Positions 1 through 7,006 of a stretch of 19,160 bases of DNA are shown piece by piece (the stretch's first letter is position 1; each line of letters starts with the position of its first letter). The notes below the pieces were generated by a model. The model was not told the origin of the DNA. It saw only the letters and a program-made list of their open reading frames with translations, and ran no database searches. The position numbers and the translations under genes are program-made. The stretch comes from Comamonadaceae bacterium (lineage in GTDB: Bacteria; Pseudomonadota; Gammaproteobacteria; Burkholderiales; Burkholderiaceae_C): NCBI GenBank assembly GCA_947458345.1, contig CANHBU010000002.1:1-19160 (forward strand), given 5' to 3'.

Positions 1-122
1 AGGGCGACAGCCAGTGGGTGTTTTTTGATGGCAACTACCAGGAGTACGAAGCCGACAAGAAAAAACGTCTGGGCGAGGAGGGCGCCAAGCCCAAGCGGGT
101 GCGCTTCAAGGCTCTGAAGTGA
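1..122 (+). CDS. ettA: EttA, energy-dependent translational throttle ABC-F ATPase (C-terminal end only)
   Basis: Only the last 39 codons are present (first complete codon at base 3, TGA at 120-122); the gene continues off the left edge. The visible tail starts with a GDSQWVFFDGNYQEYE-type strand, then a lysine-rich segment (EADKKKRLGEEG) and the ending KPKRVRFKALK. This matches the extreme C-terminus of EttA, an ABC-F protein that binds the ribosomal E site and gates entry into elongation according to ATP/ADP level. The ABC domains are outside the window, so the assignment rests on this tail. The stop overlaps the GTG start of the next gene, suggesting co-transcription and translational coupling. 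Confidence 0.8.
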   Translation, partial: GDSQWVFFDGNYQEYEADKKKRLGEEGAKPKRVRFKALK

Positions 123-682
123 GCCAGCCTGCCGATTCAGCGCGAGCGGGCGACGATGTGGTGCTCGCTCGCACCCGTGGCTGGCTGGAAAAGGCGGTCA
201 TCGGGCTGAATCTGTGCCCGTTTGCCAAGGCGGTCTACACCCGCGACCGGGTGCGGCTGGTGATCAGCCGGGCCCGGCACATCGACGACCTGCTCGAAGA
301 GCTCGACCGCGAGCTCGATCTGCTGGTGGCCACGCCGGCCGAGCAGATCGACACCACGCTCATCATCCACCCCACGCTGTTCCCAGACTTCCTGGACTTC
401 AATGATTTCCTGGAGATTGCTGAGGGCGTGCTGGCCGAGCATGAGCTTGAGGGCGTGATACAGATCGCCAGCTTTCACCCGCAGTACCAGTTCGAGGGCA
501 CCGAGCCCGAGGACATGGGCAACTACACCAATCGCGCGCCCTATGCCACGCTGCATTTGCTGCGCGAAGAAAGCGTCGAACGTGCGGTCGAGGGCCTGGC
601 CGATCCCGATGCGATCTACCGGGACAATATTCTCACGCTCGAAAAGCTCGGGCGTGAGGGCTGGAAGAAGCTCGGTCTGTGA
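119..682 (+). CDS. DUF1415 family protein
   Basis: A 187-residue soluble protein with no signal peptide or membrane segment. The N-terminal GLNLCPFAK motif (about residues 29-37) and the later SFHPQYQFEGTEPEDMGNYT region (about 118-137) are hallmarks of DUF1415. This family is widespread in proteobacteria and has no established biochemical role that I know. The conserved Cys and His residues in these motifs suggest a possible metal or redox site, which is inference only. The GTG start overlaps the TGA of ettA in the 4-bp arrangement GTGA; an AAGG run in the ettA tail lies about 10 bases upstream and may act as ribosome-binding site. It ends 18 bp before the stop of a convergent gene. Confidence 0.9.
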   Translation: MSQPADSARAGDDVVLARTRGWLEKAVIGLNLCPFAKAVYTRDRVRLVISRARHIDDLLEELDRELDLLVATPAEQIDTTLIIHPTLFPDFLDFNDFLEIAEGVLAEHELEGVIQIASFHPQYQFEGTEPEDMGNYTNRAPYATLHLLREESVERAVEGLADPDAIYRDNILTLEKLGREGWKKLGL

Positions 683-700
683 GCCCCGCGGCTGCCCGCC

Positions 701-982
701 TCAGGCCGCTGCCAATTTTTGTTCCGCCTTGTCCAGCCACAGTTGCACACTGGCGAGCAAGTCGGCCTGGCTGAAGGAGCAGCTTTCTTCGCTAAAAAGA
801 GCCGAAGACTCGAGCCGGTTGCTCAGCTCTTGCAGCACCGTGGTGTAGGGCGCCGGCAGCGCGGCCAGCAGGCTTTGTGATTGCAGCGCGCACTGGCACA
901 GGGCCGCGACCGAGCTCTGGCCCTGGCGCAGTTGCTCAAGGCAGGCGCGGATCGCCTGCAGCTCTTGCTGGGCGGCGTTCAT
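701..982 (-). CDS. Hypothetical small helical protein, last gene of the receptor/MFS operon
   Basis: I do not recognise this 93-residue protein. It is predicted mostly alpha-helical, Gln/Leu/Ala/Ser-rich, without signal peptide or transmembrane segment. It has four cysteines (three in the N-terminal third around CLEQL and CQCA, one in the centre in EESCSFSQADLL) and a helical C-terminus (VQLWLDKAEQKL). The CQC pair could bind metal or form a disulfide, but no known motif fits. Its ATG overlaps the TGA of the MFS gene as ATGA, the main reason to believe it is real and translationally coupled. A compact cytosolic helical bundle fits; a role in transport is only inferred from position. Confidence 0.7.
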   Translation of the reverse strand: MNAAQQELQAIRACLEQLRQGQSSVAALCQCALQSQSLLAALPAPYTTVLQELSNRLESSALFSEESCSFSQADLLASVQLWLDKAEQKLAAA

Positions 983-2130
983 CCCGAAGACCCTTTTGAG
1001 GGCTCGCCCTTGAAGTCGGGCAGCAGGCTGAGCAAGGCCAGCAGCACGCAGGGTACCCCCACCCAGGACAGCCTGGCCATGCCCACGGTGCTGATCAGCG
1101 AGCCGCCGGCGGCAGCGCCCAGGGCGGCGCCCACGTAAAGCATGGAGCTGTTGAGGCTGATGAGCATGGGCGCTTGTGAGGGCGCCAGGCTGATCAGCCG
1201 GCTTTGCTGCGGCGCCATCGACCCAAAGCTATTAAGACCCCAGACCACCAGAGCCAGCGTGGTCAACACGGTGTGGCCGGCTGTCAGGGGCAGCACGGCC
1301 ATCATGAGGGCCACGACCGTCAGCTGGATGGCCGTGGTTCGCAGCACCCCGAAGCGATCGGCCGCCCAGCCGCCCATCAGGGTACCCACCACACCGGCGC
1401 AACCAAAGATGGCCAGCACCACCGACAAGCCTGTGGCATCGAGGCCGTCGAGCTCTTGGAGCACCGGGCCGATATAGGTGAAGACGCCGAAGATGGCGGT
1501 GAACATCAGCAAGGTGCGCAGCCACACCCGCCAGACCGGCCACTGCCCGGCGGCCGTGCGCAGGCTGCCGGTGACCACGCTGCCGGTGGTGGCCGCCGGT
1601 ACCAAGCGGGTGGCCAGCAGCCAGACGCACAGACTGGCCGCTGCAGCCAGCCACAGCGGCCAGCGCCAGCCCCATTGCAAACCAATCCAGGTGCCCACCG
1701 GCACGCCGACGGCGTAGCAGACGCTCTGGCCGAGGTTGGCGATCGACAGGGCGCGCCCGCGTTGGGCCACCGGCACCAGGCTGACCGCAGTGGCCGAGGC
1801 GGCGGCAGTGAACATCACGCCGGCGCCCATGACCACCCGCCCGATCATCAGCCAGGTCAGGCTCGCAGCCAACGCACTGATCAGACTGCCTGCACTGAAC
1901 AGCCCCAGGGCCAGCAAGATGGTGCGGCGCCGGCTCCAGTGCCCGGTGGCCAGGATGAGCATGGGCGCGAGCAGCGCCGCGCCCAGCGCATAGGCGGTCA
2001 TCGCCTGGCCGGTGGCCGCCAGGCTCGCCCCGAGCCCCACGCTGACCGGCTCCAAGATGCCGCCGAGCACGAAGGCGCTGCTGCCGATGACCAGGTTGCA
2101 AAAGGCGAAAAAGTACAGCAGGGAGGGCAT
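979..2130 (-). CDS. MFS transporter, DHA1 (AraJ/YdhP-like) drug or sugar efflux family
   Basis: A 383-residue integral membrane protein with about twelve hydrophobic segments, the usual size for DHA1 drug:H+ antiporters of the AraJ/YdhP type. The first helix begins almost at the N-terminus (LLYFFAFCNLVIGSSAFVLG). The loop between helices 2 and 3 carries the MFS signature in the form GHWSRRRTILLAL (about residues 63-75), and GRVVMGAGVMF follows in helix 4. A related loop, GGWAADRFGVLRT, recurs between helices 8 and 9. It lies 27 bp behind the stop of the TonB-dependent receptor and overlaps the next gene by ATGA, so the three probably form an operon. Substrate cannot be read from sequence; the neighbour suggests a chelator, its breakdown product, or another receptor ligand. 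Confidence 0.85.
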   Translation of the reverse strand: MPSLLYFFAFCNLVIGSSAFVLGGILEPVSVGLGASLAATGQAMTAYALGAALLAPMLILATGHWSRRRTILLALGLFSAGSLISALAASLTWLMIGRVVMGAGVMFTAAASATAVSLVPVAQRGRALSIANLGQSVCYAVGVPVGTWIGLQWGWRWPLWLAAAASLCVWLLATRLVPAATTGSVVTGSLRTAAGQWPVWRVWLRTLLMFTAIFGVFTYIGPVLQELDGLDATGLSVVLAIFGCAGVVGTLMGGWAADRFGVLRTTAIQLTVVALMMAVLPLTAGHTVLTTLALVVWGLNSFGSMAPQQSRLISLAPSQAPMLISLNSSMLYVGAALGAAAGGSLISTVGMARLSWVGVPCVLLALLSLLPDFKGEPSKGSSG

Positions 2131-2157
2131 AGGGGCGTGGCCGTCTGGCGTGGCAGC

Positions 2158-4320
2158 TTAGAGCTGCGCGCCCACCGATGCGTAAATGCGCGGTGCGTAG
2201 TAGGTCTTGCTGCGCTCGGTCAGGCTCGCCCCAGCTTCCCGGTAGGAGCGGCTGCGCTCGACCGGTGCGTCGCCCAGGTTGTACACGCCCACCCGCCAAA
2301 AGCCTTTGCGGGGCACCGAATGGCCCACATGGGCATCGAACGTGATGCGCGAGCGCTCGCGCCCGCTGACGCTCGGTGTGCTCAAGGATGCTGGTCCGTT
2401 GAGGCTGGCCGACAGGCCGCCGAAGGTGCCGCCGGTGCGGCGCATCGGCTTGGCTGCGCCCAGGCTGATGGTGTAGCTCGGCTGGCCCGGGATGGCCGCG
2501 CCCTCGCGCGCGCCGTCGATCATGCGCGATTGCAGCACGGTCGCATTGGCCGTGAGCATCCAGTCGCGCGCCCAGCCGCTGCCCGCCAGCGGTCGCTTCA
2601 GATCACCCTCGAGGCCGACGGTGTGGGCGCTTCCGATGTTTTGCCGCTGCGCCACCCACAAGCCGGCCTGCTGCTCGAACAGCTCGGTGGCAATCACATC
2701 GCCGGTGCGGCGCATGAACACGCTCACGCCGGCCTGGCCTTGGCCTGGCAGCCTCTGCTCTAGGCCGATGTCGAAGGTCTGGGTGACTTCCGGGCGCAAA
2801 TTGGGGTTGCCCAGCTGGTCGGGGTTGGTCGGGCTGTTGTTGCCCTGGCTGGGCACGCTGCGGTCGAGCAGGTCCCACACGCTGGGCTGGCGCGTCACGC
2901 GGGCGAGGTTCATGCGCCACTGAGCGGTTTCGCTGATGGGCGTGCGCGTGTGCAGGGAGGGCTGCCAAATATGAAGCCGCTGCTGGCTGTTGACCGCATT
3001 GACCCGCGATTCGAGCCCGATCGACTCTGCGCGCAGGCCCAAGGTCAAGGTGGTCTTGGCCGGCAGCTCCCATTCGTTTTGCCCCCAAAGCGCCAGCCGC
3101 TCAATCCGCGATTGCAGCCGTTCGAGCCCGACGGTCGTGGCGCTGTCCAGGCTGCTGCCGTGGGCCTGGCGGTTTTCGTATTCGATACCGGTCATCCACA
3201 GCAGCGATTCGCGCGAGCCGGTGAGTTTGGATTTGAGCTGCCAGGTCGATTCGGTGCGGTCTTCGTCGTAGCGGGTGCCGCTGGCGCGCTGGCGCAGCAA
3301 TTCGTCGCTTTGGCGATTGCCCGACCAGCTGGTCTCTAGCTTGCCCAGTGACAGCCGGCGCGTCCAGTCGCCCCCGAGCTGCCAGGAGTCGCGCTGGGTT
3401 TGCGAGGTTTCCGATCGGAGGGTGCTGCCATCGTTTAGGCGCTGCAGGTAGCTGCCGTCGGTGCTGGAGCCGCTCACGTTGCCGCGCAGCGAGACCTGGT
3501 CGCGGCCGATGCGCCCGCTCAGCCTGGGGATGAGCATCCAGTCGCGCCGCTCGGTGCGGCTGCGCGCGCTCGATTGGGTCAAGGCCGTGGCCGATTGGCT
3601 CTCGAGCTCCTGGTTGAAGCCGCTGAAGCTGTCGGCCAGCCACACCCCCATGAAGAAGGACCAGGGCGTGCGGTTGGCGGGCGCCTGGGCATCACCGCCG
3701 ATGGGGCCGGTGCGCATGATCCACAGGCGCGGGTTGTGATCGCCAAAGGCAACGTTGTCGGTTAGGCGAAACATGGCGCTGCGCTGAGGCGAGGCCTGGC
3801 GCAGCACGATGTTGACCGTTCCACCACTGGAGCCGGAAAACTCGGCGCTGGGTGAGCGCACGATTTCGATGCGCTCGATCAGGTCGGCCGGCAACTGGTC
3901 GATCGGCAGCTGCGCGCGGCCGGCCGAGCGTTGGCCGTCGATCATCACGCGGGTGGCGCTGCCGTCGAGCCCGCGCATGCGAATTTCGATGCCGCCGTTG
4001 GCACCGGTGGTCACCTGCAGACCGGGCAGTTGACGCAGCACATCGACCGTGGTGTCCACGCCCATCTGCTCGATGTCTTGGCGGTCCACCACAACCAGGG
4101 AGCCGGCGGCCTGAAAGCGCTCTTCAATCGAGCGGCGCGAGCTGATCACCACCTCGCGCAGGCTCTGGCCGCTGCTCACCGGCCCGCCCGGCCCCTCTTC
4201 TGGACCCATCTGCGCCTGGCTGACAGCGGCCGCCAGGGTGCTGGCCAGCAGCACGGCGGCACGCAAGGTCCGGGCTGGGCTTGGGGTGGGGGAGGCGGCG
4301 GAGGCGGCGGTGTCGGTCAT
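2158..4320 (-). CDS. TonB-dependent outer-membrane receptor
   Basis: A 720-residue protein. A Sec signal peptide is visible (Arg-containing start, hydrophobic core about residues 19-34, likely cleavage after AVSQA at 36). A TonB-box-like REVVISS lies at 55-61. The plug domain follows at about 65-175, including VLRQLPGLQV, RMRGLDGSATRVMIDGQR and the conserved IERIEIVRSPSAEFSG. The rest is a 22-strand-type beta-barrel rich in alternating aromatic and polar residues, with a GNPNLRPEVTQTFDIGLEQR signature typical of siderophore/vitamin receptors. The last residue is Leu rather than the usual Phe. The ligand cannot be assigned. It is the first gene of a probable operon with an MFS exporter. No convincing Fur box is visible in the 96 bp upstream. 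Confidence 0.92.
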   Translation of the reverse strand: MTDTAASAASPTPSPARTLRAAVLLASTLAAAVSQAQMGPEEGPGGPVSSGQSLREVVISSRRSIEERFQAAGSLVVVDRQDIEQMGVDTTVDVLRQLPGLQVTTGANGGIEIRMRGLDGSATRVMIDGQRSAGRAQLPIDQLPADLIERIEIVRSPSAEFSGSSGGTVNIVLRQASPQRSAMFRLTDNVAFGDHNPRLWIMRTGPIGGDAQAPANRTPWSFFMGVWLADSFSGFNQELESQSATALTQSSARSRTERRDWMLIPRLSGRIGRDQVSLRGNVSGSSTDGSYLQRLNDGSTLRSETSQTQRDSWQLGGDWTRRLSLGKLETSWSGNRQSDELLRQRASGTRYDEDRTESTWQLKSKLTGSRESLLWMTGIEYENRQAHGSSLDSATTVGLERLQSRIERLALWGQNEWELPAKTTLTLGLRAESIGLESRVNAVNSQQRLHIWQPSLHTRTPISETAQWRMNLARVTRQPSVWDLLDRSVPSQGNNSPTNPDQLGNPNLRPEVTQTFDIGLEQRLPGQGQAGVSVFMRRTGDVIATELFEQQAGLWVAQRQNIGSAHTVGLEGDLKRPLAGSGWARDWMLTANATVLQSRMIDGAREGAAIPGQPSYTISLGAAKPMRRTGGTFGGLSASLNGPASLSTPSVSGRERSRITFDAHVGHSVPRKGFWRVGVYNLGDAPVERSRSYREAGASLTERSKTYYAPRIYASVGAQL

Positions 4321-4416
4321 GATGGCTGGGGCGTGCGGTGCGCCGGGGTGGCCGTGGGGTAGGTTGATTATCCGGGAGCGGGCCCTGCGGCGCTGGTGCC
4401 GGTTTTCGGGGTCGAT

Positions 4417-4965
4417 TCAGCGCAGGCGCAGCGGGGTGATCTCGACGGTGGCCGCGCCGTTGCCAATCCACACCTGAGCGTCTTGCACCGTCACCTGCAA
4501 CTGCATGCTGCGCTCGCTCAGGCCGGCCAGGGCCTGGCTTTGCGCGGCCTCGATCTGCCAGACGGCTAAGTTGTCGGCCCGTGTGATTTTGTTTTGCAGG
4601 CCCTTCCACCACACCGGCGTGCTGCTGGCATGGCTGTAGACGCTCACTTGCTGCGAGCGCCCCGAGGCGCGCATCAGCCTCTTGTCATCGGGTTGACCGA
4701 CGTCGATCCAGTGCCGTAGCGCGCCGGTGTAGTCGCGGTGCCAGAGCGCGGCTTCGTCGACATCCCAGAGGTCTTTGGCAAACTCGAGTTGACCGGCTTC
4801 ATCGTTGCTGGCCACATTCAGCGCGAAGGCCAGCAGCCGCACCATCATGCGCTCGTCGGTTTCTGAAGGATGGCGTGCGAGGGTGACCGCATGGTCGGCA
4901 TAGAGTGCGCGGTCCATGTCTGCGATTTGCAGCTGCGCTTTGTAGATGGTGGCCTTCAATGCCAT
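4417..4965 (-). CDS. yaeQ: YaeQ family protein
   Basis: A 182-residue cytosolic protein matching YaeQ along its full length. The N-terminus MALKATIYKAQLQIADMDR, the HPSETDERMMVRLLAFAL segment (about 32-49) and the DVGQPDDKRLMRASGRS segment are all characteristic. YaeQ proteins have a PD-(D/E)XK nuclease-like fold; acidic and lysine residues in ETDER, DVGQPDDKR and related segments fit that fold. Cellular function is not established; an early link to hemolysin expression as an RfaH suppressor in E. coli is weak. A GGAG ribosome-binding site sits about nine bases before the ATG. It follows rluA by 86 bp on the same strand. Confidence 0.9.
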   Translation of the reverse strand: MALKATIYKAQLQIADMDRALYADHAVTLARHPSETDERMMVRLLAFALNVASNDEAGQLEFAKDLWDVDEAALWHRDYTGALRHWIDVGQPDDKRLMRASGRSQQVSVYSHASSTPVWWKGLQNKITRADNLAVWQIEAAQSQALAGLSERSMQLQVTVQDAQVWIGNGAATVEITPLRLR

Positions 4966-5051
4966 GCTGGCTGCTCCGGTGAGGCGAAACCTCCATTGGA
5001 ACCCATAAACCGGGCCCGGGCCGCCGAGCGCTCACCGGCGCGGCTTGCGGC

Positions 5052-5696
5052 TCAGAAAGGGGGCGGGCTTTCGATGTGCAGGCTTTGTCCGCTCAGCGGG
5101 TGCGTGAACATCAGCGCGCTGGCGTGCAGGAGCAGGCGCGGCGCTTGCGGGCCAGCGTCGGCGCCGTAGAGCGCATCGCCAACGATCGGATGGCCGATGG
5201 CTTGCAGGTGCACGCGCAGCTGGTGCGTGCGCCCGCTCAGGGGCTGCAGCAGCAAGCGGGTCTTGTCCTGCGCCTGCTCCAGAATCTGCCAGCGGGTCTG
5301 GCTGGGCTTGCCGCGCAGGGAATCGACTTTTTGCAGCGGTCGGTTAGGCCAGTCCACCGCCAGGGGCAGATCGATGAGCCCTTGCGTGCCGCCTTGCAGT
5401 TGGCCATGCACCACCGCCACGTAATGCTTGTGGATCTGGCGCGTTTCAAAGGCCAGGCTCAGCTGCCTTTGGCTGTGCGGGTTGCGCGCCATCAGCAGCA
5501 GGCCCGAGGTGGCCATGTCGAGCCGGTGCACCGTCAAGGCGCCGGGCCAGCGCGCCTGCACCCTGGCGCTCAGGCAGTCTTGCTTGTCCGGGCCACGACC
5601 GGGCACGGACAGCAGGCCGGCGGGCTTGTCGAGCACCAGCAGGTCCTCGTCAAGGTAGATCAAGCGCTGCTCAATGCCGGGCTGCGTGCATGACAT
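5052..5696 (-). CDS. rluA: RluA-type pseudouridine synthase (23S rRNA U746 / tRNA U32)
   Basis: A 214-residue enzyme close in length to E. coli RluA (219), which isomerises U746 of 23S rRNA and U32 of several tRNAs to pseudouridine. There is no N-terminal S4 domain, which distinguishes it from RluC/RluD. The catalytic motif HRLDMATSGLLLMA (about 57-70) holds the nucleophilic Asp. Other conserved blocks are LDKPAGLLSVPGR (about 22-34), LPLAVDWPNRPLQK, the SGRTHQLRVHLQAIGHPIVGD block and the terminal LLLHASALMFTHP. WPNRP and SVPGR are specific to RluA itself among paralogs. The start lies 48 bp from the divergent MFS gene. Confidence 0.92.
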   Translation of the reverse strand: MSCTQPGIEQRLIYLDEDLLVLDKPAGLLSVPGRGPDKQDCLSARVQARWPGALTVHRLDMATSGLLLMARNPHSQRQLSLAFETRQIHKHYVAVVHGQLQGGTQGLIDLPLAVDWPNRPLQKVDSLRGKPSQTRWQILEQAQDKTRLLLQPLSGRTHQLRVHLQAIGHPIVGDALYGADAGPQAPRLLLHASALMFTHPLSGQSLHIESPPPF

Positions 5697-5744
5697 GGGG
5701 CTGCATTATCGGCCGGCCGCGCTGCGCTGTTACAGTGGCTCTCC

Positions 5745-6983
5745 ATGTCTTCCGATACTGGTTTGCGTGAGTTGCTTGGGCTGGGCGACTACATGCGCAT
5801 GTGGGGTGCGCGGCTGGCCAGCACCGCGGCCCAGCAGATGCTGATGGTGGCTGTCGGCTGGCAGATGTACGAGCTCACCCACAGCGCCTGGGACCTGGGC
5901 TTGGTGGGGCTCTACCAGTTTGTTCCGGCCCTGATGTTCACGCTGGTGGCCGGGCATGCGGCCGATCGCATGCACCGCGGTCGCATCATCGCCGCTTGTC
6001 TGGTCGCTCAGGCCGTGGTGGCGCTGGTGCTGCTGGCGGCCACCGCCGGCTGGGCGCAGGCTGGCAGCTGGCTCGGGCGTGATTTGCTCTTGGGCCTTTC
6101 GGTGGTGCTGGGGCTGGCGCGTGCTTTTCAGATGCCGGCCCAGCAGGCCTTGGCTCCGCTGCTTGTGCCTGCGCCCTTGCTGCCGCGGGCCACCGCCTTC
6201 AATTCGGCCGGCACCGAGGTGGCGGTCATTGGCGGTCCGGCCCTGGGCGGTCTGGTGTTTGTGGCCGGCGCCGGCGCGGTCTATGGCGTGTGCCTGAGCT
6301 TGCTGCTGCTGGCCGCTGTGCTGGCCCTGCGGCTGCGCTACCGACACGTGGCGCCAGCCCATGAGCCGGTCACCCTGGCCAGCGTGTCGGCCGGATTGAC
6401 CTTTGTCTGGCGCAGCAAGCTTTTGCTCGGCGCGGTGTCATTGGACCTGTTCGCGGTTTTGCTCGGCGGCGCCACCGCCTTGTTGCCCATGTTTGCCAAG
6501 GATATCTTGCAGGTCGGCCCTTGGGGCCTGGGCTTGTTGCGGGCCGCTCCTGCAGTCGGTGCTTTGCTGATGTCGCTGGTGCTCACCCGCTGGTCGATCG
6601 AGCGGGGGGTCGGCCACAAATTGCTGGCGGCGGTGGCCGTCTATGGCCTGTGCATGCTCGCTTTTGGACTGTCGACGAGTTTTGTGCTGTCTTTGCTGGT
6701 GCTGGCCATCTCGGGCGCGGCCGATATGGTCAGCGTCGTCATCCGCATGACCCTGGTGCAGCTCGAGACCCCCGACGAGATGCGCGGGCGGGTCAGCGCC
6801 GTCAATTCGATCTTCATCGGCGCGTCCAACCAACTCGGCGAATTCGAGTCGGGTGCGACCGCCGCCTGGCTCGGGCCGGTCGGCTCCGTGGTGCTCGGGG
6901 GCGTGGGTACCTTGCTGGTGGCCGCCGCTTGGCTGCGTCTGTTTCCTGCGCTGGCCCACCGCGATCGCATGCAGGGCTCTTGA
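5745..6983 (+). CDS. MFS transporter, EntS-like exporter (DHA3 type)
   Basis: A 412-residue polytopic membrane protein with about twelve helices. The N-terminus (LLGLGDYMRMWGARLASTAAQQM) and the loop GHAADRMHRGRIIAACL (about 70-86, the MFS signature between helices 2 and 3) place it in the branch containing EntS, the enterobactin exporter, and many uncharacterised DHA3 permeases. Further family features are FQMPAQQALAPLLVP and, near the C-terminus, the LVQLETPDEMRGRVSAVNS block with GASNQLGEFESG. The substrate is unknown: EntS-like homologs occur in many genomes without siderophore genes. The gene is alone on its strand, divergent from rluA and convergent with the cytochrome operon (23 bp between stops). 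Confidence 0.87.
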   Translation: MSSDTGLRELLGLGDYMRMWGARLASTAAQQMLMVAVGWQMYELTHSAWDLGLVGLYQFVPALMFTLVAGHAADRMHRGRIIAACLVAQAVVALVLLAATAGWAQAGSWLGRDLLLGLSVVLGLARAFQMPAQQALAPLLVPAPLLPRATAFNSAGTEVAVIGGPALGGLVFVAGAGAVYGVCLSLLLLAAVLALRLRYRHVAPAHEPVTLASVSAGLTFVWRSKLLLGAVSLDLFAVLLGGATALLPMFAKDILQVGPWGLGLLRAAPAVGALLMSLVLTRWSIERGVGHKLLAAVAVYGLCMLAFGLSTSFVLSLLVLAISGAADMVSVVIRMTLVQLETPDEMRGRVSAVNSIFIGASNQLGEFESGATAAWLGPVGSVVLGGVGTLLVAAAWLRLFPALAHRDRMQGS

Positions 6984-7006
6984 GCCGCAGTCTGGGCTGG
7001 GGCCCT

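Noticed and set aside
688..709. Hairpin GCGGC/GCCGC between the DUF1415 gene and the 93-residue gene as a terminator
   Set aside because: The stem is only 5 bp with a 12-base loop, and the T-run (716-720) is offset by six bases. Evidence is too weak.
1204..2763. A 519-codon open frame on the plus strand
   Set aside because: It runs antisense to the MFS and receptor genes and encodes a Gln/His/Ala/Gly-rich sequence with no domain. This is typical of the shadow frame of a high-GC gene.
4321..4416. Fur box upstream of the TonB-dependent receptor
   Set aside because: Only a single GATAAT-like hexamer is present, with no second or inverted copy, so iron regulation cannot be claimed.
5697..5744. 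Divergent promoters in the 48-bp rluA/MFS gap
   Set aside because: GATAAT on the minus strand would leave only a few bases of leader and lacks a matching -35.
5745..6983. Naming the EntS-like MFS as a siderophore exporter acting with the receptor operon
   Set aside because: There are no siderophore synthesis genes in the window, and two opposite-strand housekeeping genes separate it from the receptor. Family similarity alone does not fix the substrate.
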